Below, one piece after another: positions 18,701 to 27,623 of a stretch of DNA of 64,000 nucleotides. Below the pieces are notes generated by a model. The model did not search any database, was not told where the DNA came from, and saw only the letters and a program-made list of their open reading frames with translations. Position 1 is the first letter of the stretch. The number at the start of each line of letters is the position of its first letter. The DNA lies in NCBI GenBank assembly GCA_965263215.1, contig OZ253663.1:2294001-2358000 (forward strand), in the 5' to 3' direction. This DNA comes from UBA1672 sp965263215 (GTDB lineage Bacteria; Pseudomonadota; Alphaproteobacteria; Micavibrionales; Micavibrionaceae). Both the position numbers and the translations under genes were made by a program.

Positions 18701-19177
18701 GTCTTTGATAACATCCGCATATACGAACTCGGCACACAAGGAGATGACCTCATAAAAGCATTGGCACAATCGCAATCCTTTTTGATTGGCCTAGAAGGTA
18801 ATGATACGCTGGTTTCAGGCGGAGGAGATGACTTTCTTTACGGTGGCTCTGGTGTTGATTCGCTTATCGGAGGTAGCGGAGCCGACACGTTTGTTTTCGA
18901 AGCGCTACCAAACTTTAGTGAAATGGATAGTATCCATGATTTTTCTCTTGCAGAAGGAGATAGGATTGATATTTCCGATCTTCTAACAGAATATGACCCA
19001 ATCACGGAAGCTATCACTGACTTTATTAAAATCAGTGATAATGGCACGGGCGGCACCCTTCTTATCGATGAAGATGGAGGCGGTGATAATTTTGTACCTA
19101 TCATTTCAATAAGTGGGCAGACAGGCCTTACCGATGAGGAAGCACTAGAAACCTCAGGTACTTTAATCACTTTCTGA
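15785..19177 (+). CDS. RTX metalloprotease-like protein secreted by type I system
   Basis: A 1130-residue protein with no N-terminal signal peptide. Residues ~75–250 form a serralysin-like M10 peptidase domain with the zinc motif HELGHSLGLIH (first His ~198) and a Met-turn (FTVMAYN). RTX-type calcium repeats follow near 325–350 (GGSGNDALHGNDADN, GGGGDDQITGG). Then come two nearly identical ~150-residue modules (each with FEYRSTIQGEVQGFGLETDNN) separated by a cadherin/VCBS-like domain, and a third, divergent copy. The C-terminus has more RTX repeats and a type I secretion target domain (ADTFVFEAL, DSIHDFSLAEGDRIDISDLL). The ATG at 15785 has AAGGA 8 bases upstream; a GTG two codons earlier is too close to it. 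An N-terminal CGCSYCQNGHDHD cluster could bind metal or act as a latency switch. It converges with the secretion operon and is a likely substrate. Confidence 0.88.
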   Translation: MNSTPASITNTTIGSNSAQVGCGCSYCQNGHDHDGLSSDVTTPLKDLAVLTGGGGTVTPANIGVNNAAELIHGNEWGPGGGTAANVSYSFVTEVPSYYAVDAREQNNFESFTATMQIATRAVLDSISEFANITFTEVAGVGDITFGQANLTVSAQDDPTAWAYYPDQGDFSGDVWFNINDNLTNSMDAGELGYFVTLHELGHSLGLIHSFDAGLTGNENTEQFTVMAYNTSPWGNIFAESYMLYDMSAIQAIYGANTSFNSDDTTYTLDPNAALSIWDGGGTDTFDASAVPTGVTIHLEEGGYSSVGLSENIAIAYGAVIENAIGGSGNDALHGNDADNVLTGGGGDDQITGGSGQDEAIYSGAFSNYNLTGNLGFFTIEDTTGVDGTDILVDVERFTFSDGYYESGVFTGSDTPPDPSSVIDFSTSTFISYNGSQDAGGSVTVIESGAGVQLSGNTWKRTAFDYDVTENTVITFEYRSTIQGEVQGFGLETDNNFLTGANSYQLYGVDSPNFFIRDFTYTDIGSWQSFTIDVGSYQTGNIDWLTFVNDHDNGAKNGISSYRNISVYEDPTVSTDPVAADDFFVGIMNTSILGNLLDDNGNGIDYDPDGDTLNVVEEQILTDHGVAFILSSGLFNYTPNLGYLGPDSFTYTLEDGNGGTDVGHVNISVQTEEQAGQSTINFSTTSFLSYNGSQDAGGSINIIESGAGVEIAGNAWKRIALDYDVTQNTYVSFEYRSTIQGEVQGFGLETDNNFTTGANSFQLHGVDSPNFFSRDFTYTDVGNWQSFTIDIGSYQTGNVDWLTFINDHDNGAKNGTSAFRNFSIYDGDPPNDLVPDITPLTFDIADFSSFSNQDTNPTSTLVNGTRVELNGNNWKSVDFEYEITEHSVLAFDFQSSKRGEIQGIGFDHDNDHETDPLIQLYGSQDWGQDGPNYTGAGAVQSFEINLSDYYSINSFFTHLTFVSDDDRNSASNSVFDNIRIYELGTQGDDLIKALAQSQSFLIGLEGNDTLVSGGGDDFLYGGSGVDSLIGGSGADTFVFEALPNFSEMDSIHDFSLAEGDRIDISDLLTEYDPITEAITDFIKISDNGTGGTLLIDEDGGGDNFVPIISISGQTGLTDEEALETSGTLITF

Positions 19178-19188
19178 TATTAGAATGC

Positions 19189-21222
19189 TTATGCAGCTTG
19201 ACTTGCTTTTTCGCGCAAAGCCTTTTGAACGCGGTCATATTGCTCCAGAATACCAAGGTGCAGCATTTTTATTTTCTCTGCATCTTCTCCAGATAAAGAC
19301 TGCGCTTCGTCGCACACTCTTGCCATGGCCTCAGCCCCCATATGTGCGCAGGCACCAAATAATTTATGCGCCCACTCATCCCATGATTTATAATCTTTAT
19401 TCTTAAAACTATTACTTAATGATTTGATATCATTATCTAAATTCTCAACAAAAACTTCAATTATTTGGTTTTCAACCTCCGGATCATCTCCCGTGAACTC
19501 TTTTAAACGCGCCCAATCAAACACAATGCTTTGACCTTGTTGAGTGAGATTCTGCGAATCTTTGTTGTCCTTATCATCCTCTGACAATTCACGATGGTTG
19601 CCTGGAATCCATTTTTTTAATAACCCGTATAATTTATCTTTTTCCACAGGCTTACTGATATAATCATCCATGCCTGCTGCGATGCATTTATCTTCCGCAC
19701 CTTTCATGGCATCCGCCGTGACCGCTATAATTGTTGGCTCGTTTTCCGCGGTTTCGATTTCACGTATAGTGCGGGCAGCTTCAAACCCATCCATTTCAGG
19801 CATTTGGCAATCCATCAAGATCACATCATAGGGTTTTTTCTTGAACAAATCGACGGCTTTCTTACCACTCGCCGCTTCAGCGAAACCCTCAAACCCTAAT
19901 TGGGTCAACACCTTACGCATAAATAGTAAATTAATCGGATGATCATCAACAATCATAACCGACGCATTCATGTTAATTCCGTTCTGTTGTGTTTCGCATA
20001 CGACGTCATCAGGGCTATCCCCCCCTGCTTTAGCAACAGGCGTGATAATAGTTGCTGTGAAAGTGGTTCCCACGCCCTCTTCGCTCTCTATAGACATGGA
20101 GCCGTTCATAAGTTCAGCAAGGTCTTTAGTTATTGATAGCCCTAAACCTGTTCCACCATATTTACGCGCGGTAGAGGCATCCGCTTGTTGAAATTTTTCA
20201 AACACTGATGCTTGTTTTTCTTTAGGAATACCAATGCCCGTATCGGTGACAGAGATCTTTGTAACGCAGTTTCCTTGATCATCGAGTTGCCCACTTACTG
20301 ATATGGTTACAGACCCGTGATCTGTGAATTTAAGGGCGTTACTGATAAGATTATTCAAAATTTGCTGTAATCGTGAGGGATCCCCCACAAGATATTTAGG
20401 AACCGCATCTGACACATGGCTGCTCATCCGTAAGCCCTTCTGTTGTGCCATAGGACTTTGCAGGGACTCTACTTGTGTTATTATTTTTCTTATATCAAAC
20501 GGAATAGCTTCCATAGAAAGCTCCCCAGCTTCAATCTTTGAAAAATCAAGAATATCATTCAATAAAATCAATAAATTGCGCGCCGAACTGTTCACGGCAT
20601 TTATCATTTCCTGTTTTTCTCCATCCAAACCGCCTTCTACCAAAATATCAGACAACCCAATAATACCATTCATCGGGGTGCGCAACTCATGGCTCATATT
20701 TGCTAGAAACGCCCCCCGTGCTTCTTTAGCCTCTTTTTCGGCCTGACGTGATTTTTCGGTAAGGCGATGGGCTTCCTTCAATTCCTTTTCGTATTTTTTT
20801 TGCTCTGTGATGTCCAAACAATAAATAATCAGGACATCTTCACCATTACTATGGCCCGAGGTTATTGTTTGATGGTAAACATTTGAACCTATCGGTACTT
20901 CGCGCATAAGGCTTTCTGTTATATCAAAAAAACTTTCAAAACCATTAAATATCTCATGCTTAGCCCCTTTTTCATTCAAGTCAGGAAAGGTTTTAATAGC
21001 GGCAGGATTAACAAACACAACTTTGCCATCACGCGATATTTGAAAAAGCGGGTATGGATTGTTCAGCGGTAGTTGTGCAATTTCCTGCACTTCCTGTTTT
21101 GCACGAAATAAAACACGCTCAGAATTTGTCCGCCTTTGCCTTCGCCTTAAGTATAAAGCTCCTTCTGCGAGCATGAACATAAGGGCAGCAATAGCAATGA
21201 TCATCCAAAACGGCATCGACAT
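19189..21222 (-). CDS. Hybrid sensor histidine kinase (TM–PAS–HisKA–HATPase–REC–HPt)
   Basis: 677 residues: one N-terminal transmembrane helix (residues 5–25), a PAS domain (~50–138), a coiled coil, HisKA with the phospho-histidine near 178 (FLANMSHELRTPMNG), HATPase_c (NLISNALKFTD, DTGIGIP, GGTGLGLSI), a receiver domain with its aspartate in YDVILMDCQMPEMDG, and a C-terminal HPt with the histidine in EWAHKLFGACAHMGA. It is therefore a complete phosphorelay on one chain. It is the last gene of the secretion operon, 12 bases beyond the stop of the convergent RTX gene and following a response regulator by 13 bases. Confidence 0.94.
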   Translation of the reverse strand: MSMPFWMIIAIAALMFMLAEGALYLRRRQRRTNSERVLFRAKQEVQEIAQLPLNNPYPLFQISRDGKVVFVNPAAIKTFPDLNEKGAKHEIFNGFESFFDITESLMREVPIGSNVYHQTITSGHSNGEDVLIIYCLDITEQKKYEKELKEAHRLTEKSRQAEKEAKEARGAFLANMSHELRTPMNGIIGLSDILVEGGLDGEKQEMINAVNSSARNLLILLNDILDFSKIEAGELSMEAIPFDIRKIITQVESLQSPMAQQKGLRMSSHVSDAVPKYLVGDPSRLQQILNNLISNALKFTDHGSVTISVSGQLDDQGNCVTKISVTDTGIGIPKEKQASVFEKFQQADASTARKYGGTGLGLSITKDLAELMNGSMSIESEEGVGTTFTATIITPVAKAGGDSPDDVVCETQQNGINMNASVMIVDDHPINLLFMRKVLTQLGFEGFAEAASGKKAVDLFKKKPYDVILMDCQMPEMDGFEAARTIREIETAENEPTIIAVTADAMKGAEDKCIAAGMDDYISKPVEKDKLYGLLKKWIPGNHRELSEDDKDNKDSQNLTQQGQSIVFDWARLKEFTGDDPEVENQIIEVFVENLDNDIKSLSNSFKNKDYKSWDEWAHKLFGACAHMGAEAMARVCDEAQSLSGEDAEKIKMLHLGILEQYDRVQKALREKASQAA

Positions 21223-21234
21223 AAATTACCCTCG

Positions 21235-22143
21235 TTAGTGCTGTGCCGCTAGCGTTGATGTTCGACTACGATCCTGCTTATCTTGCACGAATGGTGACTT
21301 TTCGACGTAATGTAACAACTCATTGCGTGTGAACGGTTTACCAACAAACCCTTGTGCACCCGCTTGAAGTGCGCGCAGCATGTTGTCTTTATTTTTTCGG
21401 CCACTAAACATAATGATATAGTTGTCCGGATCTATTTGTGACAGAACCTCAAGCAACTCATGCCCGCCAATATCCGGCAAGCCGATGTCTAAAAACAAAA
21501 CGTCAGGGGCGCTGTCGACATAAGATTCCAACGCCGCGCGACCATCCTTGGCATACACCATATTAAAATCTTGCCCTAATACGTTGCCAACCAATGTACG
21601 CGAAAGCTGGTCATCATCGACGACCATAATGACCGGACTCGGGTGTATATCCCGTCTTTTACTAATATTTTTGATCGTATCAATATCCAATGTCGATATC
21701 GCATCTGCCAATACTTTATTTTGTTGGGCCGAGCCATCTTGCTCGGATGTGCTTTCATGATCAGCTTCTATCGCTTCAATTTTTTGCTGACACATTTTTT
21801 CAAGTTTATCGTGATCCATTCCTATTTCAAAAATATGGATGAGATCTGAGAAGATATTCGTCTGCAATTCCTGTTCTAACTTTTCAACAAATTCCATAAA
21901 CTGGCTTTGCATAAATCCCTGCATTAAAATAAAAATGTCATAGTCAGCACAAATATAAACTTGCGCCATATAGGAATTAGGCAACTGGTCTAATAATCTC
22001 AAGAAGGCCTCTTGCAACTTCTTTTTTGCAACATCCGCCTCAGAAAACTGCATAAAAAAGCATTTCTGCAGTGGCATACCGACAGCGGCCTGCTTCAAGT
22101 CATGCAGTAGTTTGGTTTCTGTTTTATTAGTTATAACAATCAT
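21235..22143 (-). CDS. Response regulator with an N-terminal domain of unknown function
   Basis: 302 residues from an ATG with AAGGGG upstream; a longer frame running 15 codons further would overlap the preceding kinase gene. Residues ~1–130 have no family I recognise (KCFFMQFSEADVAKKKLQEAF and IFILMQGFMQSQFMEFVEKL inside); they may be a ligand or protein interaction domain. Residues ~172–290 are a receiver: acidic VVDDDQ, phosphoacceptor in DVLFLDIGLPDIGG, IIMFSGRKN, and the lysine in FVGKPFTRNEL. No DNA-binding output is present. It lies between two hybrid kinases and probably receives phosphate from one of them. Confidence 0.88.
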   Translation of the reverse strand: MIVITNKTETKLLHDLKQAAVGMPLQKCFFMQFSEADVAKKKLQEAFLRLLDQLPNSYMAQVYICADYDIFILMQGFMQSQFMEFVEKLEQELQTNIFSDLIHIFEIGMDHDKLEKMCQQKIEAIEADHESTSEQDGSAQQNKVLADAISTLDIDTIKNISKRRDIHPSPVIMVVDDDQLSRTLVGNVLGQDFNMVYAKDGRAALESYVDSAPDVLFLDIGLPDIGGHELLEVLSQIDPDNYIIMFSGRKNKDNMLRALQAGAQGFVGKPFTRNELLHYVEKSPFVQDKQDRSRTSTLAAQH

Positions 22144-22168
22144 GGTTTTTCCCCTTTTCAACCTGTTA

Positions 22169-25100
22169 TTAAGCTGCCATACGATCAAATGCGCGTTTGG
22201 TTTCTGAAAGCATAACTTTCATGTCTGTGACCGCCTTGGAAATTGTTTCTATAGTTTGATCATCCGCAGCCTCCCCGTTATTAAGAGCCTTCGCAATTTG
22301 TTCAATGTCTTTGGATATATCGGATAGCTTCATTGCCCCCATTTGTTTGCTCGTTGATTTAAGCGTATGTGCGGGGCGGATAATGGCTTCAATATCATTA
22401 GAATTAATTGCGTCGCTAATTTCTTCGACGCGTTCCCAACTATTATCAATATACACATTGACCATTTCACCGTATTTATCCTTAAGAATACTGCGCGCGT
22501 TTTCAACCGCATCGGGATCTAAAACCACGTCATGTGGCTCTTCTGTTAAGACTTTTTCTTCTTCAAAATCACCATCGGATTGAATTTCTTCTCCACGTAT
22601 TAAAAAGTAGATAGCTTCTTTTAGTTCTTTTTTTCGCACAGGCTTTGTTAAATAATCATCCATCCCCGCATCAAGACATTTCTCTCGATCGCCTTTCATG
22701 GCATTGGCCGTAAGTGCAATAATTGGAATATCTTTTACAATCCCCTTATCCTGCATGTCACAAATTATGCGCGTTGCCTCAAAACCATCCATTTCAGGCA
22801 TTAGGCAATCCATAACGATTAAATCATATTCATATTCTTTTACCGCCTCTACAGCCTCTATGCCGTTAGACGCAATTGTATATTCAACTTGCATTTCTTC
22901 GAGAATTTCTTTTACAAAAACCTGATTAACTAAATTATCTTCGGCAACTAAAATCTTAGAGCCTTTCAATATCGGTTCATCACTATCGTTATTCTTCTTA
23001 CCTATACCCGATGTATCTAAGTGAATAAGCGTCTCTGTTTCGCCCGCTTGATATTTTCGCCATACAACAGACACACTATCGATTAAACCTCTATGTGTTA
23101 CAGGTTTGGCGATATAAGCAGAGAAGCCTTTTTTCGTGAACTTATCATCAGCCAAAGGATTTCCTGCTGCCGTTAGCATGATCAAGCATGTATCTTTTAA
23201 ATGATCATCATCTTTAATGGCACAAGCGAGCATCTCGCCGTTCATTTCAGGCATCAAATAATCTAATATTGCAATTTTATAGGGATCATTTTCATCATAC
23301 GCTTTTTTCATTTTTTCTAACGCTTCAGCACCGCTTACAGCAACTTCACAGCGCATGCCTACCATGCGCAGGCGCTCCTTCGCCAACTCTCTAACTTCCA
23401 TTAAATCATCTACCACCAGAATACGGACATCTTTCAATTCCGGTGATTTTGGTTGTGTGTGTACATCCTTTTGATTTCGTTTTAGCGGCAGTGTAAACCA
23501 AAAGACAGAACCTTCATCTTTTGTGCTTTCTACGCCAATCTCACCGCCCATTAATTCGACCAGGCTTTTACAAATAGATAGTCCCAAACCTGTTCCACCA
23601 TATTTGCGCGTGGTCGAGTTATCTGCTTGTGAGAATTTTTCAAAAATCTGATTTTTTGCATCTTCAGACATGCCAATACCGGTATCTTTCACAAAGAACT
23701 TGAGACATACATCATCGTTTGAGGAAGTACGATCTGGTAGCTCCTCTACTGTGATTGCAACATGGCCTTTATCAGTGAACTTAATTGCATTACTGATGAG
23801 GTTGCCTAAAACTTGCCTTACACGCAAAGGATCGGCATAAACAAACTGCTCACTGCCCGGCAAATAGCGAACAACAAGTTCGATGGCTTTATCTCTTGCT
23901 TTAACAGAATGAAGCTTTGTCACATCATCCGTAATCTCCAGCATATCAATCGGCATTGGATCAATTTCAATTTTCCCGGCTTCTATTTTTGAAAAATCCA
24001 GAATGTCATCTATAATTTGTAGTAATGATTCACCCGAGTTAATAACCGTGCGAGCATATCCTTCTATCTGCAAAGAAGGGCGCGCGCCCATGATCAATTC
24101 CGCCATACCCAATATGCCGTTCATTGGTGTCCGTATTTCATGGCTCATCGTTGCCAAAAACTCTGATTTCAGGCGGTTCAACTCTTCGGCTTTCTCCATC
24201 GCTTTTTTAAGCTCTTGAGTACGATCGTCAACCATTTGTTCAAGGCTTTCGCGGTATTCCTGAAGTTCCTGCTCATTCTTCTTGCGCTCTGTAATATCCT
24301 CAGAAATACCAAGCAGCAAAGCAGGCTCTCCGTTATCATCAAAAATAGGTACTTTTTTGGTATGCGCCAGAATAACAGCACCACTTGCAAGAGTGATTTG
24401 TTCGCATGGAACATCAACGATTGAACCTGAGGAGATAACCCCTTTATCTGTACTCACAAAAAAATCAGCTTCTTGTTTTGTGAAAAAATCATAATCAGTC
24501 TTCCCGATCATGTCCTGTCTTTTATGTCCGAAAACTTTTTCCGCTTGTTTATTGATGAGTGTGTAAACGTAATCATTTCGTACATCCTTAACAAAAAGAA
24601 TGGTAGGAATATGCTCGATGATTTTTTGCAACATATTATGGTTAAGAGATGCCGTGCTGACAGCCATTTCTTTTTCTTTTTGGATAACGTTGAACTGGTG
24701 ATGAAGCCCTTTAATCATAGGCCGCAATAAAAAGAAGAAGAACAAAATAACTAATACGGCATTGGATATGAGAAGCACTTTTTTTATTAACCCAAAATCC
24801 TTTAAATCTAACTCTGCTTTTTGTTCATAAAGAGAGACAGCGGTATTAAGCCTTTCCAAAAGCTTATTGACATTATTTTTTAGAAAAAAATCAGATTTTG
24901 AGTTTTTATCAGCACCGCCAGGTAACTCCCTCGCTTGATCAATAAAATTAAGAACCTCCTTATTAAGATTAACGGGTGCGTGAAAATAATAATTTCGTAA
25001 ATCTACAGTCATCGCCCCCTTTGCTGTCTCAGACGTTAAGAAAGCATGATTTCCAGACATCTTTGTGAGTGCTTTTTCCAGCTCTACATCACGATTTTTC

Positions 25101-25312
25101 TCTTCTGTATTATAAATTAAATATGCAACCCTCTGGGAAAGCATGCGTTGCTGACCACTAATATTAATAAGATTAGCGTTCCCCAACTGCGAGTATGTTC
25201 TCTTATTCATTACGGCGTAACTGACGCAAAGCGATAAGATAATAAGGACAATTCCTATTGCACACTTAATATACAGGCTCTTGAAATTAAACTGTCTCAA
25301 ATCTTCAGGCAT
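22169..25312 (-). CDS. Hybrid histidine kinase with PilJ-like sensor, PAS, two receivers and HPt
   Basis: A 1047-residue kinase when started at MPEDLRQFNF, which avoids overlap with the upstream gene and has GGAG/AGGA upstream. Order: transmembrane helix (~20–38), a periplasmic PilJ/NarX-type helical domain (NISGQQRMLSQRVAYLI), a second helix (LISNAVLVILFFFFLL), PAS (~245–360), HisKA (FLATMSHEIRTPMNG), HATPase_c (NLISNAIKFTD, GGTGLGLSI), two receivers (YKIAILDYLMPEMNG and YDLIVMDCLMPEMDG), and an HPt (IRPAHTLKSTSKQMGAM). It is co-directional with, and tightly spaced to, the other three signalling genes. The PilJ domain suggests it senses a small periplasmic ligand or surface state. Confidence 0.93.
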   Translation of the reverse strand: MPEDLRQFNFKSLYIKCAIGIVLIILSLCVSYAVMNKRTYSQLGNANLINISGQQRMLSQRVAYLIYNTEEKNRDVELEKALTKMSGNHAFLTSETAKGAMTVDLRNYYFHAPVNLNKEVLNFIDQARELPGGADKNSKSDFFLKNNVNKLLERLNTAVSLYEQKAELDLKDFGLIKKVLLISNAVLVILFFFFLLRPMIKGLHHQFNVIQKEKEMAVSTASLNHNMLQKIIEHIPTILFVKDVRNDYVYTLINKQAEKVFGHKRQDMIGKTDYDFFTKQEADFFVSTDKGVISSGSIVDVPCEQITLASGAVILAHTKKVPIFDDNGEPALLLGISEDITERKKNEQELQEYRESLEQMVDDRTQELKKAMEKAEELNRLKSEFLATMSHEIRTPMNGILGMAELIMGARPSLQIEGYARTVINSGESLLQIIDDILDFSKIEAGKIEIDPMPIDMLEITDDVTKLHSVKARDKAIELVVRYLPGSEQFVYADPLRVRQVLGNLISNAIKFTDKGHVAITVEELPDRTSSNDDVCLKFFVKDTGIGMSEDAKNQIFEKFSQADNSTTRKYGGTGLGLSICKSLVELMGGEIGVESTKDEGSVFWFTLPLKRNQKDVHTQPKSPELKDVRILVVDDLMEVRELAKERLRMVGMRCEVAVSGAEALEKMKKAYDENDPYKIAILDYLMPEMNGEMLACAIKDDDHLKDTCLIMLTAAGNPLADDKFTKKGFSAYIAKPVTHRGLIDSVSVVWRKYQAGETETLIHLDTSGIGKKNNDSDEPILKGSKILVAEDNLVNQVFVKEILEEMQVEYTIASNGIEAVEAVKEYEYDLIVMDCLMPEMDGFEATRIICDMQDKGIVKDIPIIALTANAMKGDREKCLDAGMDDYLTKPVRKKELKEAIYFLIRGEEIQSDGDFEEEKVLTEEPHDVVLDPDAVENARSILKDKYGEMVNVYIDNSWERVEEISDAINSNDIEAIIRPAHTLKSTSKQMGAMKLSDISKDIEQIAKALNNGEAADDQTIETISKAVTDMKVMLSETKRAFDRMAA

Positions 25313-25316
25313 TTTC

Positions 25317-26273
25317 CTACCACTCCAACTGTTGTTCATGACCAACGAAAGCAACGGCTTGGTTGCCCTTCTCGTTATAGGTGAGTTTGTCAAAACTCAT
25401 TGTATTGGCTTGTGCGATGCCGCGCCCATGGTTATCGCCAGCACGCGACGGGTCAATTTGCATGAATTTTTTCCAATCAAACCCATTGCCCTCATCTTCA
25501 ATCACGACGTATGTTCCGTCTGCTTTTTGTGCGACCGTGGCAACCGCATATTTATTTTCATGCTGTGGTAATTTTTGCATACGATCAACTTCGGCGCGCC
25601 ATGTTCCCGCATCTATCAGATCAGTTTTTTGATCATATCCAACACCAAGATTTCCATGCTCTATTGCATTGGTTAAAAGCTCTCCCAGCCCTGGTAAAAC
25701 GCGTTTAGGATCGGGGAAACAATTCGCTATAAATGCCGATAAATTCTCTGCTTCGGATAATGTTTGAAACTTAAATTTGCACGTATCAATTAAATGGAAA
25801 CTCGTGCGGTGTTTACCGAGCTCTTCCGCGAGCGTCTTTGCTTGACGCGCTTCACGTACCGCAGCGGATAAAACAGAGCGCAGCATATCCTCATCAACTG
25901 GCTTGGTGAGATAGTAGAAAACGCCGGAATCGAGCCCCTCCTTCATCTCACTAACCGAATCTGCACCGGTCACCATAATCACAGGGATATTGCGTAATGC
26001 AGGATCATCTTTTATACGCCGTACCGCCGTAAGGCCATCCATGATGGGCATTTCTCTGTCCATCAAAACAACGTCTACCTCATCGCGCCTGTCAGCGAGA
26101 ACGCTCAACGCTTCCTGCCCGTTCTGCGCCGTCAGCATGCTATGCCCTAATGTCGTAATTTGCGCCTCAAGAAAGCTCATAGATAAAACGTCATCTTCAA
26201 CAGCCAGGACATTTATCGGCCGCTCTTGATCTAGCAAAGAATAATCAACGTTGTTTTGTGTTGCAGGTATCAT
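25317..26273 (-). CDS. Receiver domain fused to a GHKL ATPase (anti-sigma-type kinase)
   Basis: 318 residues: an N-terminal receiver (~18–140; phosphoacceptor in VDVVLMDREMPIMDG, lysine in YYLTKPVDEDM) followed by a linker and a C-terminal HATPase_c domain without HisKA. The ATPase shows an N-box (LGELLTNAIEHGNLG), a G1-like motif (IEDEGNGFDW) and a G2-like motif (NHGRGIAQANTM), the layout of RsbW/SpoIIAB-type regulators. Such proteins sense phosphorylation and then bind or phosphorylate a partner such as an anti-sigma antagonist. It begins 6 bases after the HlyD adaptor gene, linking signalling to the secretion genes. Confidence 0.85.
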   Translation of the reverse strand: MIPATQNNVDYSLLDQERPINVLAVEDDVLSMSFLEAQITTLGHSMLTAQNGQEALSVLADRRDEVDVVLMDREMPIMDGLTAVRRIKDDPALRNIPVIMVTGADSVSEMKEGLDSGVFYYLTKPVDEDMLRSVLSAAVREARQAKTLAEELGKHRTSFHLIDTCKFKFQTLSEAENLSAFIANCFPDPKRVLPGLGELLTNAIEHGNLGVGYDQKTDLIDAGTWRAEVDRMQKLPQHENKYAVATVAQKADGTYVVIEDEGNGFDWKKFMQIDPSRAGDNHGRGIAQANTMSFDKLTYNEKGNQAVAFVGHEQQLEW

Positions 26274-26279
26274 GGTGCT

Positions 26280-27623
26280 TTACCTTTCTGTGAATGCTGT
26301 GCGGAGTGAAATATGAATTGGTTTAAGCATGTATTGTAAAATGGTCTTGCGCCCTGTAATCACATCAGCCATGGCCGTCATACCGGGCATAATTACGTTA
26401 TCTGGGTTGGCTCCCACGTGGCTTTGCGCGAGCAAAACACGCCCCTGATAATAACGCTCCCCTTGGTTTCCGGAAAATGTTGTTGCAGATATATGGTCTA
26501 ACTGCCCACGCACAGATCCATAGCGAGAGAAATCAAAAGTACTGAATTTCACCTGAACGGGCTGTCCTATTTTCAAATGTCCAATATCTTGCGGCGATAT
26601 TTTGACTTCCACGACAAGGTTTTTATCAAGCGGCACAATCTCCATGATTGTTTGACCGGGCTGTATGACTGCACCAATCGTATTAACAGCCACACCTTTT
26701 ACCAACCCACGCGAGGGCGCTCGAATATCAAGACGACCGATGCGCTCTTCCATTTTTTGAATAATTTCAATGTTCTGAGACTGCTCCGCCTCCACTTCAG
26801 ACAATTTCTCATAAGCCTCATCGCGATGCGTCGCTGATAAAGAAGCAAGACGGTTTTCATATTCCGTAATTTCTGCCTCGGCGCCTAACTTTCGATTTTC
26901 AAGACTTTTAATTTTACCCTTCATCTCATTCAAGTCTCGTTCATGAGATAGCAGTTGCATATCGGATGTATAACCTTTTTTATTAAGATCTACTTTACGA
27001 ACATATATGTTTTTCTCAATTTCCAAATTAGCGCGCGCGGTTTCAAGATCATTGCTTAAAGACAAAACCATGTGTCTTTTTTCTGCGATTTGATCGCGGA
27101 TAACATGCTCCTCTTTCTGGCGCGCCGTACGCATTCCTTCAAAAAAGGCAAACTGGTCTTTCACCATTCTTTCACTAGCTTGTGTGAATTTTGACAAGTC
27201 CGGTTCACGGCCATCAACAAATGCCCGTAATCGTTCCGCCTGCATTTCAAGGCCAAGCTGCTTTACGCGCGCCCGTTCAATATCTTCTTTTAAGCTTGCA
27301 TCATTTAAACGAACAAGCACTTGTCCTTCATCGACAACGTCACCTTCATGCACGTTAATGGCCTTAACCATACCGCCCTCTAAATGCTGCACTGTTTGTT
27401 GATAGCCATGCGGCACAACTTCGCCAGGTGTGCGCGCAACTTCGTTGATATTGGTAAAGCCTGCCCAAACAATAAATACAAGAATAGCCAGAGATACCAT
27501 TGTCATGGTTGCACGAATAATGTGCGGATTAACGGCCTCCTCAAGCTGGATCGCTTGAGATAAATATCGCGTTTGCTTTTCGCGTTTTGGACTAATGCGA
27601 TCTGTGAATTTATTTTTGATCAT
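26280..27623 (-). CDS. HlyD-type membrane fusion protein of a type I secretion system
   Basis: 447 residues: a short cytoplasmic segment, one transmembrane helix (~38–60, MVSLAILVFIVWAGF), a biotinyl-lipoyl-like strand pair (GEVVPHGYQQTVQHLEGGMV and IRAPSRGLVKGVAVNTIGAV), a long coiled-coil hairpin (~100–290), and a beta-barrel C-terminal part with PGMTAMADVITGRKTILQYM, the standard HlyD/LapC ending. It bridges the inner-membrane ABC exporter and a TolC channel. Its ATG overlaps the stop of the upstream ABC gene (ATGA), so translation is coupled. Confidence 0.95.
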   Translation of the reverse strand: MIKNKFTDRISPKREKQTRYLSQAIQLEEAVNPHIIRATMTMVSLAILVFIVWAGFTNINEVARTPGEVVPHGYQQTVQHLEGGMVKAINVHEGDVVDEGQVLVRLNDASLKEDIERARVKQLGLEMQAERLRAFVDGREPDLSKFTQASERMVKDQFAFFEGMRTARQKEEHVIRDQIAEKRHMVLSLSNDLETARANLEIEKNIYVRKVDLNKKGYTSDMQLLSHERDLNEMKGKIKSLENRKLGAEAEITEYENRLASLSATHRDEAYEKLSEVEAEQSQNIEIIQKMEERIGRLDIRAPSRGLVKGVAVNTIGAVIQPGQTIMEIVPLDKNLVVEVKISPQDIGHLKIGQPVQVKFSTFDFSRYGSVRGQLDHISATTFSGNQGERYYQGRVLLAQSHVGANPDNVIMPGMTAMADVITGRKTILQYMLKPIHISLRTAFTER

